A DNA stretch of 34,461 bases from Microbacterium sp. Root553 (GTDB taxonomy: Bacteria > Actinomycetota > Actinomycetes > Actinomycetales > Microbacteriaceae), in the NCBI RefSeq assembly GCF_001426995.1, contig NZ_LMFY01000002.1, forward strand, positions 1 to 34,461. The letters are read 5' to 3'. Position numbers and translations under genes: made by a program. The notes under the pieces were generated by a model. It saw nothing but the letters and a program-made list of their open reading frames with translations. It had not been told where the DNA came from and ran no database searches. Of this stretch, positions 1 to 6,704 are shown piece after piece. Each line of letters starts with the position of its first letter. The first letter of the stretch is position 1.

Positions 1-440
1 CCCGATCGAGAAGGTGTGGGACCGGCTGAGTGTGGATCAACGCCTGGCGGCGGATGTCGCGTTGGCCGGGTGCGCCCGCGGATACGGTGTCGTGGTCGGT
101 GATGATGACGGTGACAGCGACGATGTCTCTGATGTGAATGAGGAGGGTGTGGCCGGTCCTGCGCCGACGGTGCAGGATCTGGCGATGCTCGCGGAGGATC
201 TCGCGTCGATGTTCGACCCCGACGGGGAAGAGCCCAGGGATGAGGTGGCGTGTCGTCGTCGGGGTGTCACGATCGGCCGGTTGACGGACGGGGTGCATGC
301 GATCCGCGGGTTTCTGACCCCGGATGTCGCCGGGCAGTTCCAGGCGATCCTGGACGCGATCCTCAACCCCAAAGGCGACGGACCGCCGATGCCGGGCGTG
401 CATTTCGTGCCGAGCGACGGCTTTGCCGCCAGTGCGGAAG

Positions 441-470
441 CCGATGCCGATGCCGATGCCGATGCCGATG
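441..470. repeat. CCGATG hexanucleotide repeat, five copies
   Basis: Five perfect head-to-tail copies of CCGATG lie in the DUF222 coding part and encode an Ala-Asp run. This is a typical slippage-prone microsatellite, here in frame, so copy-number change would only alter the length of an acidic linker. Confidence 0.85.
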
Positions 471-933
471 CCGGCACTGGCATGGGCGGTGTGGGTGTCG
501 ATGTCGATGCCGAGGGTGAGGATCCGTTCAACTCGGATCCGCGGTGTGTGCTCGATGACCGCACTTCGGCGCAGAAGCGTCACGATGCTCTCGCGATGGT
601 TCTCACGATCGCGGCCCGCCACAACGACATGCCCACCCTCGGTGGTGCGGCACCGGTCCTCGTCGTGAACGTCGACGCGACAGACCTCGCCGCCCAGAGC
701 GGCGCCACAGGTCTCGTCGCTGACGGCAGCCACATCGCCGGAGCCGCCTTCGGAAACGCTGCGCAGGGATCTTCCTTCAGCAACGCCGCGCAGGGGGCCG
801 CCTTCGGCAACACTGCGGAGTCGGGCGGCGGGAATGGTGGGTGGGCGACGGTCACCGGTTCCGGTGCCCATGTGCCCGTCTCCGTCGCCGCGCAGATCGC
901 ATGCACCGGAGCGATTCAGCGGGTGATGTTCGA

Positions 934-1085
934 TGAGGGGCGGATCATTGCGATCACGACCACCGATCGGGTCTTCACGGTGCATCAACGGCGGGCGATC
1001 ATCGCTCGCTGAGGGGCGGATCATTGCGATCACGACCACCGATCGGGTCTTCACGGTGCATCAACGGCGGGCGATCATCGCTCGC
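934..1085. repeat. Perfect 76-bp tandem duplication
   Basis: Bases 934-1009 are repeated without mismatch at 1010-1085. The unit starts TGAGGGGCGGATC and ends CATCGCTCGC. Because 76 is not a multiple of three, the duplication creates the premature TGA at 1010-1012 and breaks the HNH endonuclease gene. Confidence 0.95.
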
Positions 1086-1320
1086 GACAAGGAATGTCTG
1101 ATCCCGGGATGTCATGTTCCGGCGTCATGGTGTGAGATCCATCACGTGATCGAGCACGCGAGGGGTGGTCCGACGCATACGGACAACGGTGTGCCGTTGT
1201 GTTGGTGGCATCACCGATCGCTCGGGAAGTCCGGGTGGGAGATCCGCATGAACGACGGCATTCCCCAGGTGCGAGGGCCGGCGTGGTGGGACCCCGACCA
1301 ACGATGGCGCACCCCGCGAC

Positions 1321-1974
1321 TCAGCGGAAGTCGACGAGTCCGGCGTGCGCCGCGGTCACGAGGATCTGCACGCGATCGCGTACGTGCCATTTCGACATGA
1401 TGCGTCCCAGGTGCGCCTTGACCGTTCCCTCGGAGACGATCAGAGTGCGCGCGATCTCCGCGTTGGACATCCCCTGCGCCAACCGCTGCAGCACCTCCTG
1501 CTCGCGATCGGTGAGGACCTCGAGTGTGCCGTCGCTGCTCATCGGCTCGGTGTCGCGCACATGCTTGATCAGCAGTGACGCGATGCGCGGCGACAGGGAG
1601 CTCGCTCCGCTGTACACCTCACGCACGCCTTCAAGGATGCTGGCCGCGCTGGAGTCCTTCAGAAGATAGCCCGACGCCCCCGCACTCAGCATGGGCAGTA
1701 CGGTGTCGCTGCCGTCGAGAGTGGTCACGGCGAGGATCTTGACCTCAGGCCAGCGACCGCTGATCACACCGGTCGCCTCGATGCCATCCATCTCCGGCAT
1801 CTGCACGTCCATCATGACGACGTCAGGGTGCTCACGCTCGACCGCTTCGATGCCTTCCAGGCCCGTCTCTGCCTCGGCCACGACGTTGATCTCGGGGTCG
1901 CGAGAGACGAAGTGCGAGAGTGCTGAACGCACCAGTGGGTCGTCGTCGACGATGAGAACGCGGATTTCCGGCAT
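1321..1974 (-). CDS. NarL/LuxR-family response regulator
   Basis: This 217-aa DNA-binding response regulator is the expected partner of the histidine kinase at 2201-3361. The REC domain covers residues 1-120, with the acidic pocket at D10-D12 and phosphoacceptor D56 in the VVMMDVQMPEMDG segment. A LuxR-type helix-turn-helix covers about residues 150-212 (LTDREQEVLQRLAQGMSNAE and following). Length and architecture are normal for the family. The start is fixed by a leaderless promoter: TAGGCT at 1986-1981, six bases, then ATG. The gene is divergent from the peptide-kinase unit, so the shared intergenic region probably holds its operators. It overlaps the 3' end of the broken HNH frame. The target genes are unknown. 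Confidence 0.95.
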   Translation of the reverse strand: MPEIRVLIVDDDPLVRSALSHFVSRDPEINVVAEAETGLEGIEAVEREHPDVVMMDVQMPEMDGIEATGVISGRWPEVKILAVTTLDGSDTVLPMLSAGASGYLLKDSSAASILEGVREVYSGASSLSPRIASLLIKHVRDTEPMSSDGTLEVLTDREQEVLQRLAQGMSNAEIARTLIVSEGTVKAHLGRIMSKWHVRDRVQILVTAAHAGLVDFR

Positions 1975-1980
1975 GTGGGA

Positions 1981-1986
1981 AGCCTA
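1981..1986 (-). promoter_or_regulatory. -10 box, leaderless response-regulator gene
   Basis: TAGGCT on the minus strand lies exactly six bases before the ATG at 1974. This matches the leaderless pattern seen at many genes in this window. Confidence 0.6.
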
Positions 1987-2014
1987 ACGGGGGTCGCTGC
2001 GCGGTGCTCAGACC

Positions 2015-2028
2015 TAGACCTTTGGCTA
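2015..2028. promoter_or_regulatory. Candidate response-regulator dyad, TAGAC-N4-GGCTA
   Basis: TAGACCTTTGGCTA is a near-perfect dyad, followed by GTGATGTCT. A second dyad, TAGAC-N4-GTCTA, followed by TGCGATGTCT, lies at 3454-3467 beyond the kinase gene. LuxR/NarL regulators bind dyads of this size. Assignment to this regulator is inference. Confidence 0.45.
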
Positions 2029-2036
2029 GTGATGTC

Positions 2037-2104
2037 TGGACTTGTGACAGATGTGAAGCGCTCGGATCACCGAGAAGATGAACTTATTACTTCACAAAAG
2101 TCCA
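2037..2104. promoter_or_regulatory. Nested inverted repeats before the 15-codon ORF
   Basis: TGGACTTGTGA (2037-2047) pairs with TCACAAAAGTCCA (2092-2104), allowing a two-base bulge. Inside it GTGAAG (2053-2058) pairs with CTTCAC (2090-2095), and CTCGG-ATCA-CCGAG (2061-2074) is a perfect hairpin. The Shine-Dalgarno of the small ORF (2110-2115) follows directly. This could be an operator array or a structured 5' leader controlling translation of the small ORF; the sequence alone does not decide. Confidence 0.4.
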
Positions 2105-2123
2105 ACAACGGAGGTGAATCACT

Positions 2124-2171
2124 ATGACTTTCTGGCAGGCATTCAACCAGTTCTTTGGCTTCACTCGCTAA
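2124..2171 (+). CDS. 15-aa aromatic micropeptide upstream of kinase
   Basis: The ORF ATG...TAA encodes MTFWQAFNQFFGFTR. It has an almost ideal Shine-Dalgarno, GGAGGT at 2110-2115, eight bases before the ATG, stronger than that of most genes in this window. It ends 29 bases before the histidine kinase ATG, so both are probably on one transcript. Five of 15 residues are Phe and one is Trp. Positions 3, 4, 7, 10, 11 and 13 give an aromatic face if the peptide is helical, with one net positive charge. The codons are less GC-rich than the surroundings. I know no family for it. It may be a signalling peptide sensed by the kinase, a small membrane-associated modulator, or a translated leader that controls kinase expression. 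Confidence 0.6.
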   Translation: MTFWQAFNQFFGFTR

Positions 2172-2200
2172 TCTACCTGGCTATTAGGAGATACTGAAGC

Positions 2201-3361
2201 ATGGCTTTTGGTCCTCCCCGCACTGGCGACTCTGTCGTTTCACGGCTCGGGAAGGGTGAGAAGCTCAGCACGATCGAACGCATCGCCATCCTCGCGACCG
2301 TCATCACGATGGTCGTCTTCGGGATAGTCGGACTGTTCCTCCCTCCGGGAGTCGACCCGTTCGTCGCCGCGGTCAGCATCGCGTCGACCGCCGTGCTCGT
2401 CCTGTACCTCTGGTGGCCTCTCATCGCGACGTGCGCACTCGCCGTCGTGTTCGCACTCTCGTTCTTCACGGGTAGCCAGACGGAAGTACTGACAGTCGCC
2501 GCACTCGCTGCAGCACTGATCATGCGACTCGGCTGGAACGCGCTCATCCTCTCTTACGCGGGAGTCTTCCTCCTCGCGACGGCGCTCGTCGCCTTCGGGG
2601 AGACGAGCACCCCGATCAACCTCGGCATCTACCTGATCTCCGCGACTGTCGCCGGAGCTGTGGGCTTCGCGCTGCGCGTGGCGTTCGCCCGAGGGCGAAC
2701 CCTCGAAGTCCAGCTGGCCGAGAAGGCCGAGCAGGAGCGCCAAGCAGTACTCGCCGAACGGCGATGGATCGCCGGCGAGCTGCATGACAGTATCGCGCAC
2801 CACCTCACCGTGGTGTCCCTGCACGTGCAGATGCTCGACGATCAACGAACGAGCTCCGATTCTCAAGAGGCGATCCGGATCGCCGCCCGCAAGGCGATGA
2901 CCGACCTCCGCTTCGTGATCGACCTCGCCGACGACGGCCCCCGCTCCGAGGGCATGCCGACCGGCGACCTCGCCGCATCCGTCGACGAGGCGATGCAGGA
3001 ATTCGAATCCGCCGGGCACACGGTGCTGCTCGACGGAGACCCCGCCGACGAGCGCGTCCCTCGCGCCGCCGAGATCGTCCTTGCCCGCATCATGCGTGAG
3101 TCCGCCACGAACATCCTCAAGTACGCCGGTGCGGGAGAGATCGAGATCCGTTTCGACATCGACGATGATCTCGCGCAGATGGCTGTGAGCAGTCCTCTGT
3201 CGGTGACTCCGCGCCGCGAGCTCTCCTCCAGTCGCACCGGCATCGGCCGAATGGCGGAGCGCGTGCTCGGCGCGAGCGGAGAGTTCAGTGCCGGAGAAGT
3301 CGATGGTCGGTGGGTCGTGACCGCACGTCTACCGATCGCTCGATCTGTCGCGAAGCCCTGA
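2201..3361 (+). CDS. DesK/NarL-type sensor histidine kinase
   Basis: This 386-aa membrane sensor kinase is partner to the divergent response regulator. Hydrophobic segments lie at about residues 26-47, 56-90, 95-131 and 140-160, with almost no extracytoplasmic domain. Such a design usually senses membrane-embedded or lipophilic cues. A short coiled coil follows (about 165-188). The HisKA_3 dimerisation domain has phosphoacceptor H195 in ELHDSIAHH. The ATPase domain has the N-box at about 299-309 (N304) and a G-box GIGRMAERV at 347-355. Length is normal. The start has AGGAG at 2186-2190, ten bases upstream. It follows the 15-codon ORF by 29 bases. The stimulus is unknown. Confidence 0.93.
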   Translation: MAFGPPRTGDSVVSRLGKGEKLSTIERIAILATVITMVVFGIVGLFLPPGVDPFVAAVSIASTAVLVLYLWWPLIATCALAVVFALSFFTGSQTEVLTVAALAAALIMRLGWNALILSYAGVFLLATALVAFGETSTPINLGIYLISATVAGAVGFALRVAFARGRTLEVQLAEKAEQERQAVLAERRWIAGELHDSIAHHLTVVSLHVQMLDDQRTSSDSQEAIRIAARKAMTDLRFVIDLADDGPRSEGMPTGDLAASVDEAMQEFESAGHTVLLDGDPADERVPRAAEIVLARIMRESATNILKYAGAGEIEIRFDIDDDLAQMAVSSPLSVTPRRELSSSRTGIGRMAERVLGASGEFSAGEVDGRWVVTARLPIARSVAKP

Positions 3362-3453
3362 CGGACGGTCGCTCGCTCGCATCCCCGTCTCGAGAGAAAT
3401 ACCGGAACGCGTTCTGAAAACCCGCGGAAATCCGGACCCCGATCGGGAAACAC

Positions 3454-3467
3454 TAGACGAAGGTCTA
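3454..3467. promoter_or_regulatory. Candidate response-regulator dyad, TAGAC-N4-GTCTA
   Basis: TAGACGAAGGTCTA is a perfect 5+4+5 dyad, followed by TGCGATGTCT. It is the partner of the dyad at 2015-2028 and suggests a regulated promoter in the gap downstream of the kinase. Confidence 0.45.
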
Positions 3468-3556
3468 TGCGATGTCTCGACATTAGGCCGTATTCGATGG
3501 TGTAGCCGCCCGCTTACATTGGGTATACCCCAGAAATAGCGCATCCCCAGCGCTGT

Positions 3557-3603
3557 GATCGCGAGCGCGGTCTTGGTATCTGATCCCCATCGCGCTCGCG
3601 ATC
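3557..3603. terminator. 13-bp perfect inverted repeat between convergent genes
   Basis: GATCGCGAGCGCG (3557-3569) is exactly inverted at 3591-3603 around a 21-base loop. There is no T-run. It lies between convergent genes, so a U-less bidirectional terminator is the simplest reading. Confidence 0.4.
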
Positions 3604-3680
3604 GGCTTCTCTCCTCACGGAGATCGAGGCCATCGCCCGGGCTCTCAGGAATCGCCCCGTTCTCGGTGATCGCCCGGTTC

Positions 3681-4424
3681 TCAGCCGCCGACCGCCCGCA
3701 TGTAGTGCCCGTCCGTCGAGATTCCGGATGCGGCCACCGTGAACCGCACGACCTCGCTCAGATATCGATCCTCGGAGGCCTCGAAGATCCGACCCTGCGC
3801 GTCTCTCGAGATGCGGCTCAATCGCAGGATCGGTGTCCCCTGCGGAACGCGCAGCAGTGTCGCATCCTGTTCGTCAGCCGCGACGGCATCGATCTGGTGC
3901 TCCAGGCCCACGATCGGGTGGCCCACCGATCCGAGGTACTCGGTGATCGAGACCTCGTCGGTGTCGATGTCGAACAGACGCCGCCCGACCGCCTCCGTGT
4001 AGAAGAGGCGCTCCAGCATGGTGGGCCGTCCGTCGAGCGACCTCAGGCGCACGACGCCCACGATCGTGTCGTCGGGCGACACTCCGAGCGCCTCGGCGCG
4101 ATCGCCCGCGCGACGCAGGCTCAGCTCCTGCGTCTGCGCACCCGGAGTGACCCCGAGGTCGCGCGCCCAGCGCGTGAAGGGGACCGACACGTCGACGGCC
4201 TGATTCGCCTTGCGGGCGACGACCCGCGCGGGGCGACCGCGACCGGTCTCGATCAGTCCCTCGCCGCGCAGTGCCGCCAGCGCGTTGCGGATCGGGCCGC
4301 GGGAGGTGTGCCAGCGCTCGGCCAGATCGGCCTCGGTGGGCACGTCGTCTCCCGGCCGCAGCACCCCCGAGGCGATCTGCGCCCGGAGGTCGTCGGCGAT
4401 CTGGGTGTATACAGCTTCAGCCAC
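3681..4424 (-). CDS. GntR/UTRA regulator of the phosphonate cluster
   Basis: This 247-aa repressor-type regulator has an N-terminal winged HTH (residues 1-70; VYTQIADDLRAQIASG, then PTEADLAERW) and a C-terminal UTRA ligand-binding domain (about 90-245; the segment E-R-L-F-Y-T-E is typical). This is HutC/PhnF-like architecture at normal length. It is divergent from phnD, so it most likely controls the phosphonate uptake and catabolism genes in response to a phosphonate or degradation product. The start is GTG at 4424, set by a leaderless promoter TAGTAT-N6-GTG. An 8-base site fitting the family core GTNTANAC lies at codons 5-7 and may give autoregulation. The function assignment is by context. 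Confidence 0.9.
   Translation of the reverse strand: MAEAVYTQIADDLRAQIASGVLRPGDDVPTEADLAERWHTSRGPIRNALAALRGEGLIETGRGRPARVVARKANQAVDVSVPFTRWARDLGVTPGAQTQELSLRRAGDRAEALGVSPDDTIVGVVRLRSLDGRPTMLERLFYTEAVGRRLFDIDTDEVSITEYLGSVGHPIVGLEHQIDAVAADEQDATLLRVPQGTPILRLSRISRDAQGRIFEASEDRYLSEVVRFTVAASGISTDGHYMRAVGG
4405..4412. promoter_or_regulatory. GTNTANAC-type candidate operator
   Basis: GTGTATAC fits the GTNTANAC core known for HutC-type GntR regulators and lies 13-20 bases into the predicted leaderless transcript of the GntR gene. It also encodes the conserved V-Y-T of the family N-terminus, so it may be coincidental. Confidence 0.3.
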
Positions 4425-4430
4425 ATAGGC

Positions 4431-4436
4431 ATACTA
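4431..4436 (-). promoter_or_regulatory. -10 box, leaderless GntR gene
   Basis: TAGTAT on the minus strand, followed by six bases and the GTG start at 4424. Confidence 0.6.
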
Positions 4437-4526
4437 CTTGGCACTCTCGATGATCTCTGTGGCGTTCCATGCGTGTTCACCCTCGGGAATGGCGGGTGAA
4501 CGGCCGCTGAACTCTTCCGAGTTAGG

Positions 4527-4532
4527 TATATA
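4527..4532 (+). promoter_or_regulatory. Probable -10 box of phnD
   Basis: TATATA lies in an A/T-rich patch (4522-4535) in otherwise GC-rich DNA, about 60 bases before the phnD ATG. No good -35 is visible. The flanking GTATATATGTGAC may also be part of a GntR operator. Confidence 0.4.
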
Positions 4533-4592
4533 TGTGACCCCGACGGCTGTCAGAGTGGCTTCCGGATCACCCCCCCACTCCGAAAGGTCCTC

Positions 4593-5522
4593 ATGAAGCT
4601 CCGTGTCCTTCCCGTCCTCGCCGGTGCCGCGATCCTCGCGCTCGGCCTCGCCGCCTGCTCCGGTCCCGCCGAGGCCACCGGCACGCCCGGCGCCGAGGGG
4701 TCGTCCTCGTCCGGCGGGTTCGCCGTCGACGAGAACACGCTCGTGTTCGGTGTCGTCCCCGACTCGGTCGACACCGAGACGAACTACCAGCCGCTCATGG
4801 ACTACATCGCCGAGATCACCGGCAAGACGGTCGAGTACCACGAGTCCACCGACTACGCGGCGCTCATCGAGGCCGCCGTCGCCGGCAAGGTCGACGTGGC
4901 GTCCTTCTCGGGCTTCACCTATGTCACCGCCACGAACAACGGGGCGAAGCTGACGCCGATCTCGTCGATCGTGACGGAGGAGGGCCAGGAGCCCGGCTAC
5001 TTCTCGCAGGCGATCGTCCCCGCGGACAGCGACATCTCGAGCATCGAGGAATTCAAGGGCAAGAAGGTCTGCTTCGTCGACCCGTCGTCGACGTCGGGCT
5101 ACCTCTTCCCGTCGTACAACCTCATCGAAGCGGGCATCGACCCGAAGACGGACATCACCCCGGTCTTCGCGGGCAAGCACGACGTCAGCGTGCAGAAGGT
5201 CGGAGAGGGCGTCGAGTGCGAGGTCGGCTTCGCCGAGGACTCCGAGGTCGAGAAGTCGGATGCCGTGAAGGTCATCGATGAGACGATGGTGCCCGGTGCG
5301 CCGCTCGTCTACTCGTCGACTCTTCCCGACGACGTCTCGAAGAAGCTCATCGACGGACTCTCCGAGATCACGATCGACGACATCGTCGCCGCAGGCATCG
5401 ACAGCGCCGACACCGACTCGTTCCGCAGCGTCTTCTACGCCACGAAGCCCGTCGATGACGCGTACTACGACCTGATCCGCGACATCTGCAAGGAGACCGA
5501 AGCGGAGCAGTGCAAGGCCTGA
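4593..5522 (+). CDS. phnD: Phosphonate ABC transporter lipoprotein, PhnD-like
   Basis: This 309-aa periplasmic-type binding protein is anchored as a lipoprotein. A lipoprotein signal peptide with lipobox L19-A20-A21-C22 is followed by a Gly/Ser-rich linker and then a PhnD/phosphate-phosphite-phosphonate binding fold. The segment FGVVPDSVDTETNYQPLMDY is typical, as is the later FKGKKVCFVDPSSTSGY ligand-loop region. Length is usual. The start has GAAAGG about eight bases upstream. It is the first gene of the cluster and delivers substrate to the PhnC/PhnE transporter downstream. The linked catabolic genes suggest an aminoethylphosphonate-like ligand, though related proteins also bind phosphite or phosphate. 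A 333-bp repeat spacer separates it from phnC. Confidence 0.92.
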   Translation: MKLRVLPVLAGAAILALGLAACSGPAEATGTPGAEGSSSSGGFAVDENTLVFGVVPDSVDTETNYQPLMDYIAEITGKTVEYHESTDYAALIEAAVAGKVDVASFSGFTYVTATNNGAKLTPISSIVTEEGQEPGYFSQAIVPADSDISSIEEFKGKKVCFVDPSSTSGYLFPSYNLIEAGIDPKTDITPVFAGKHDVSVQKVGEGVECEVGFAEDSEVEKSDAVKVIDETMVPGAPLVYSSTLPDDVSKKLIDGLSEITIDDIVAAGIDSADTDSFRSVFYATKPVDDAYYDLIRDICKETEAEQCKA

Positions 5523-5536
5523 CCGGCCCGCACTGA

Positions 5537-5821
5537 CGCCCTTCGTCTCGTCGCTTCGCTCCTCGCTCAGGGGGCGGGGGCGGGTTCTTGCTCGGGGGCG
5601 GGTTCTTGCTCGGGGGCGGGTTCTTGCTCGGGGGCGGGTTCTCGCTCGGGTCCGGGTGGGGGGTCGCACTGACGCCCTTCGTCTCGTCGCTTCGCTCCTC
5701 GCTCAGGGGGCGGGGTCCGGGTGGGGGTGCGCATGGACGCCCTTCGTCTCGTCGCTTCGCTCCTCGCTCAGGGGTCGGGGGGGGAGTCCGGCTCCTGAGC
5801 GAGCGAAGCGAGACGAAGGGC
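5537..5821. repeat. 32-bp dispersed repeat, three direct and one inverted copy
   Basis: The unit GACGCCCTTCGTCTCG...GCTCAG occurs at 5535-5570, 5671-5706 and 5737-5771. An inverted version at 5796-5821 lacks two internal triplets (GAG and CGA). The third and the inverted copy can pair over about 26 bases around a G-rich loop. The sequence resembles the mobile-looking intergenic palindromes common in Microbacterium genomes. Confidence 0.8.
5576..5647. repeat. 18-bp tandem repeat, four copies
   Basis: The unit GGGGGCGGGTTCTTGCTC is repeated at 5576-5593, 5594-5611 and 5612-5629, and with one change at 5630-5647. There are no spacers between units, so it is a slippage-type tandem repeat. Confidence 0.9.
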
Positions 5822-5855
5822 CCGCATCATCCACGACGACACAGAAAGCCACGAC

Positions 5856-6704
5856 ATGACTGCCTCCGCATCCGATGCCCTGATCCGCCTGGACGGCGTG
5901 ACGAAGACCTTCGGCTCCACCACGGCGCTGAAGAACGCGTCGCTGCAGGTCTCCCGTGGCGAGATCGTCGTCCTGCTCGGCCTCTCCGGCTCGGGCAAGT
6001 CGACGCTGCTCCGCCACCTCGACGGACTCGAGCTCCCGACGTCGGGCGACATCGAGGTCCTCGGTGCGAACGTGCCGACCCTCCGGGGCAAGGCGCTGCG
6101 CAGACTCCGCAGCCGCGTCGGCTTCATCTTCCAGCAGTTCGAACTCGTGCCCTCCCTCACCGTCCTCGAGAACGTCCTCACCGGGTCGCTCTCCGAGGTC
6201 AGTGGGCCGCGTCTCGGGCTGTGGGGATATTCGAAGGCCGCGAAGCTCCGCGCGCTCGGGCACCTCGACCGCGTCGGCCTGCTCGACCGCGCCTACCAGC
6301 GCAGTGACACACTCTCGGGCGGTCAGCAGCAGCGCGTCGCGATCGCGCGAGCTCTCATGCAGAAGCCCGACATCCTGCTCGCCGACGAGCCTGTCGCATC
6401 ACTCGACCCCGAGTCCAGCGACCAGGTGATGGCGCTGATCCGCGAGATCGCTGCCGACGAGGGCCTCACCGTCGTCTGCAGCCTGCATCAGGTCGATCTC
6501 GCGATCTCCTGGGCCGATCGCATCATCGGTCTGCGTCACGGCGAGATCGTGCTCGACACCCCCACCACCGATCTCACCAAGGCGGAGGTCATGGAGATCT
6601 ACGGCCGCGTCGCCACGACGACCGCCGAGATCACGGCCGTGCAGGCCGAGCTCATCGAGATCGCCGCAGACGTCACGGAACTCGACGGGGCTCGAGTCTC
6701 GTGA
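5856..6704 (+). CDS. phnC: Phosphonate ABC transporter ATPase, PhnC-like
   Basis: This 282-aa ATPase energises phosphonate import. Walker A is at residues 42-50 (GLSGSGKST), the Q-loop is FIFQQFELVP, the signature LSGGQQQR, Walker B ILLADEPVASLD, and the switch His is in CSLHQVDL. All catalytic motifs are intact. The C-terminal tail (about 250-282) is a helical extension. The end overlaps the permease gene by four bases (GTGA), showing translational coupling. The start ATG at 5856 has only a weak upstream GAAAG, so expression may be low relative to phnD. Confidence 0.93.
   Translation: MTASASDALIRLDGVTKTFGSTTALKNASLQVSRGEIVVLLGLSGSGKSTLLRHLDGLELPTSGDIEVLGANVPTLRGKALRRLRSRVGFIFQQFELVPSLTVLENVLTGSLSEVSGPRLGLWGYSKAAKLRALGHLDRVGLLDRAYQRSDTLSGGQQQRVAIARALMQKPDILLADEPVASLDPESSDQVMALIREIAADEGLTVVCSLHQVDLAISWADRIIGLRHGEIVLDTPTTDLTKAEVMEIYGRVATTTAEITAVQAELIEIAADVTELDGARVS

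Larger units (their letters stand above)
1..1400 (+). pseudogene. DUF222/HNH endonuclease, 5'-partial, frameshifted
   Basis: The reading frame is already open at the left edge (codons run from base 2), so the true start lies outside. The first segment (to the TGA at 1010-1012) carries a DUF222-like region with an acidic low-complexity stretch. A 76-bp tandem duplication (934-1009 and 1010-1085) shifts the frame. After it, the HNH domain continues in another frame with C-x4-C, paired His (IHH), Asn (DNG) and WWHH motifs at about 1095-1225. Without the extra copy the two parts would join smoothly at the shared residues RIIAITTTDRVFTVHQRRAI. The HNH frame has no stop of its own before the response-regulator gene; it runs about 80 bp antisense into it and ends at 1400. 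The protein lacks its nuclease domain as it stands, so I call it broken. DUF222/HNH genes are typically multicopy in Microbacteriaceae, and their role is unclear. Confidence 0.85.
3362..3680. other. 319-bp gene-free region after kinase gene
   Basis: This stretch separates the kinase gene from the convergent GntR gene. It holds the second TAGAC dyad (3454-3467), a palindrome GGGTATACCC at 3521-3530 and a perfect 13-bp inverted repeat (3557-3603). I find no convincing ORF with a ribosome-binding site. It is long for a convergent gap here (most are 2-60 bp), so it may hold an untranslated RNA or a promoter controlled by the response regulator. Confidence 0.5.
5523..5855. other. 333-bp repeat-filled spacer between phnD and phnC
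   Basis: No gene is supported here. The region has three direct copies and one shortened inverted copy of a 32-bp sequence (GCCCTTCGTCTCG...CTCGCTCAG), and an 18-bp unit in four tandem copies. The last direct copy and the inverted copy face each other and would form a long hairpin in the phnD-phnC transcript. phnC has only a weak ribosome-binding site (GAAAG) at the right edge. Confidence 0.75.

Noticed and set aside
934..1085. Programmed frameshift restoring the HNH protein
   Set aside because: The shift comes from a whole 76-bp duplication with a stop at the junction, not from a slippery site. A broken gene is simpler.
2124..2171. Classical Phe attenuation leader like pheL
   Set aside because: Phe-rich and similar in length, but downstream is a sensor kinase, not aromatic biosynthesis, and no terminator/antiterminator lies in the 29-base gap. 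Kept only as an alternative reading.
3329..3544. 71-codon minus-strand frame overlapping the kinase end
   Set aside because: No ribosome-binding site, Arg/Ser-rich shadow composition, and it overlaps the conserved kinase C-terminus antisense.
5576..5647. CRISPR-like repeats
   Set aside because: Units are only 18 bp, directly adjacent, with no spacers and no cas genes nearby.
4434..5669. 411-codon minus-strand frame with Arg-Thr-Arg-Pro repeats
   Set aside because: Antisense to phnD and to the 18-bp tandem repeat. The composition is an artefact of high GC and the repeat.
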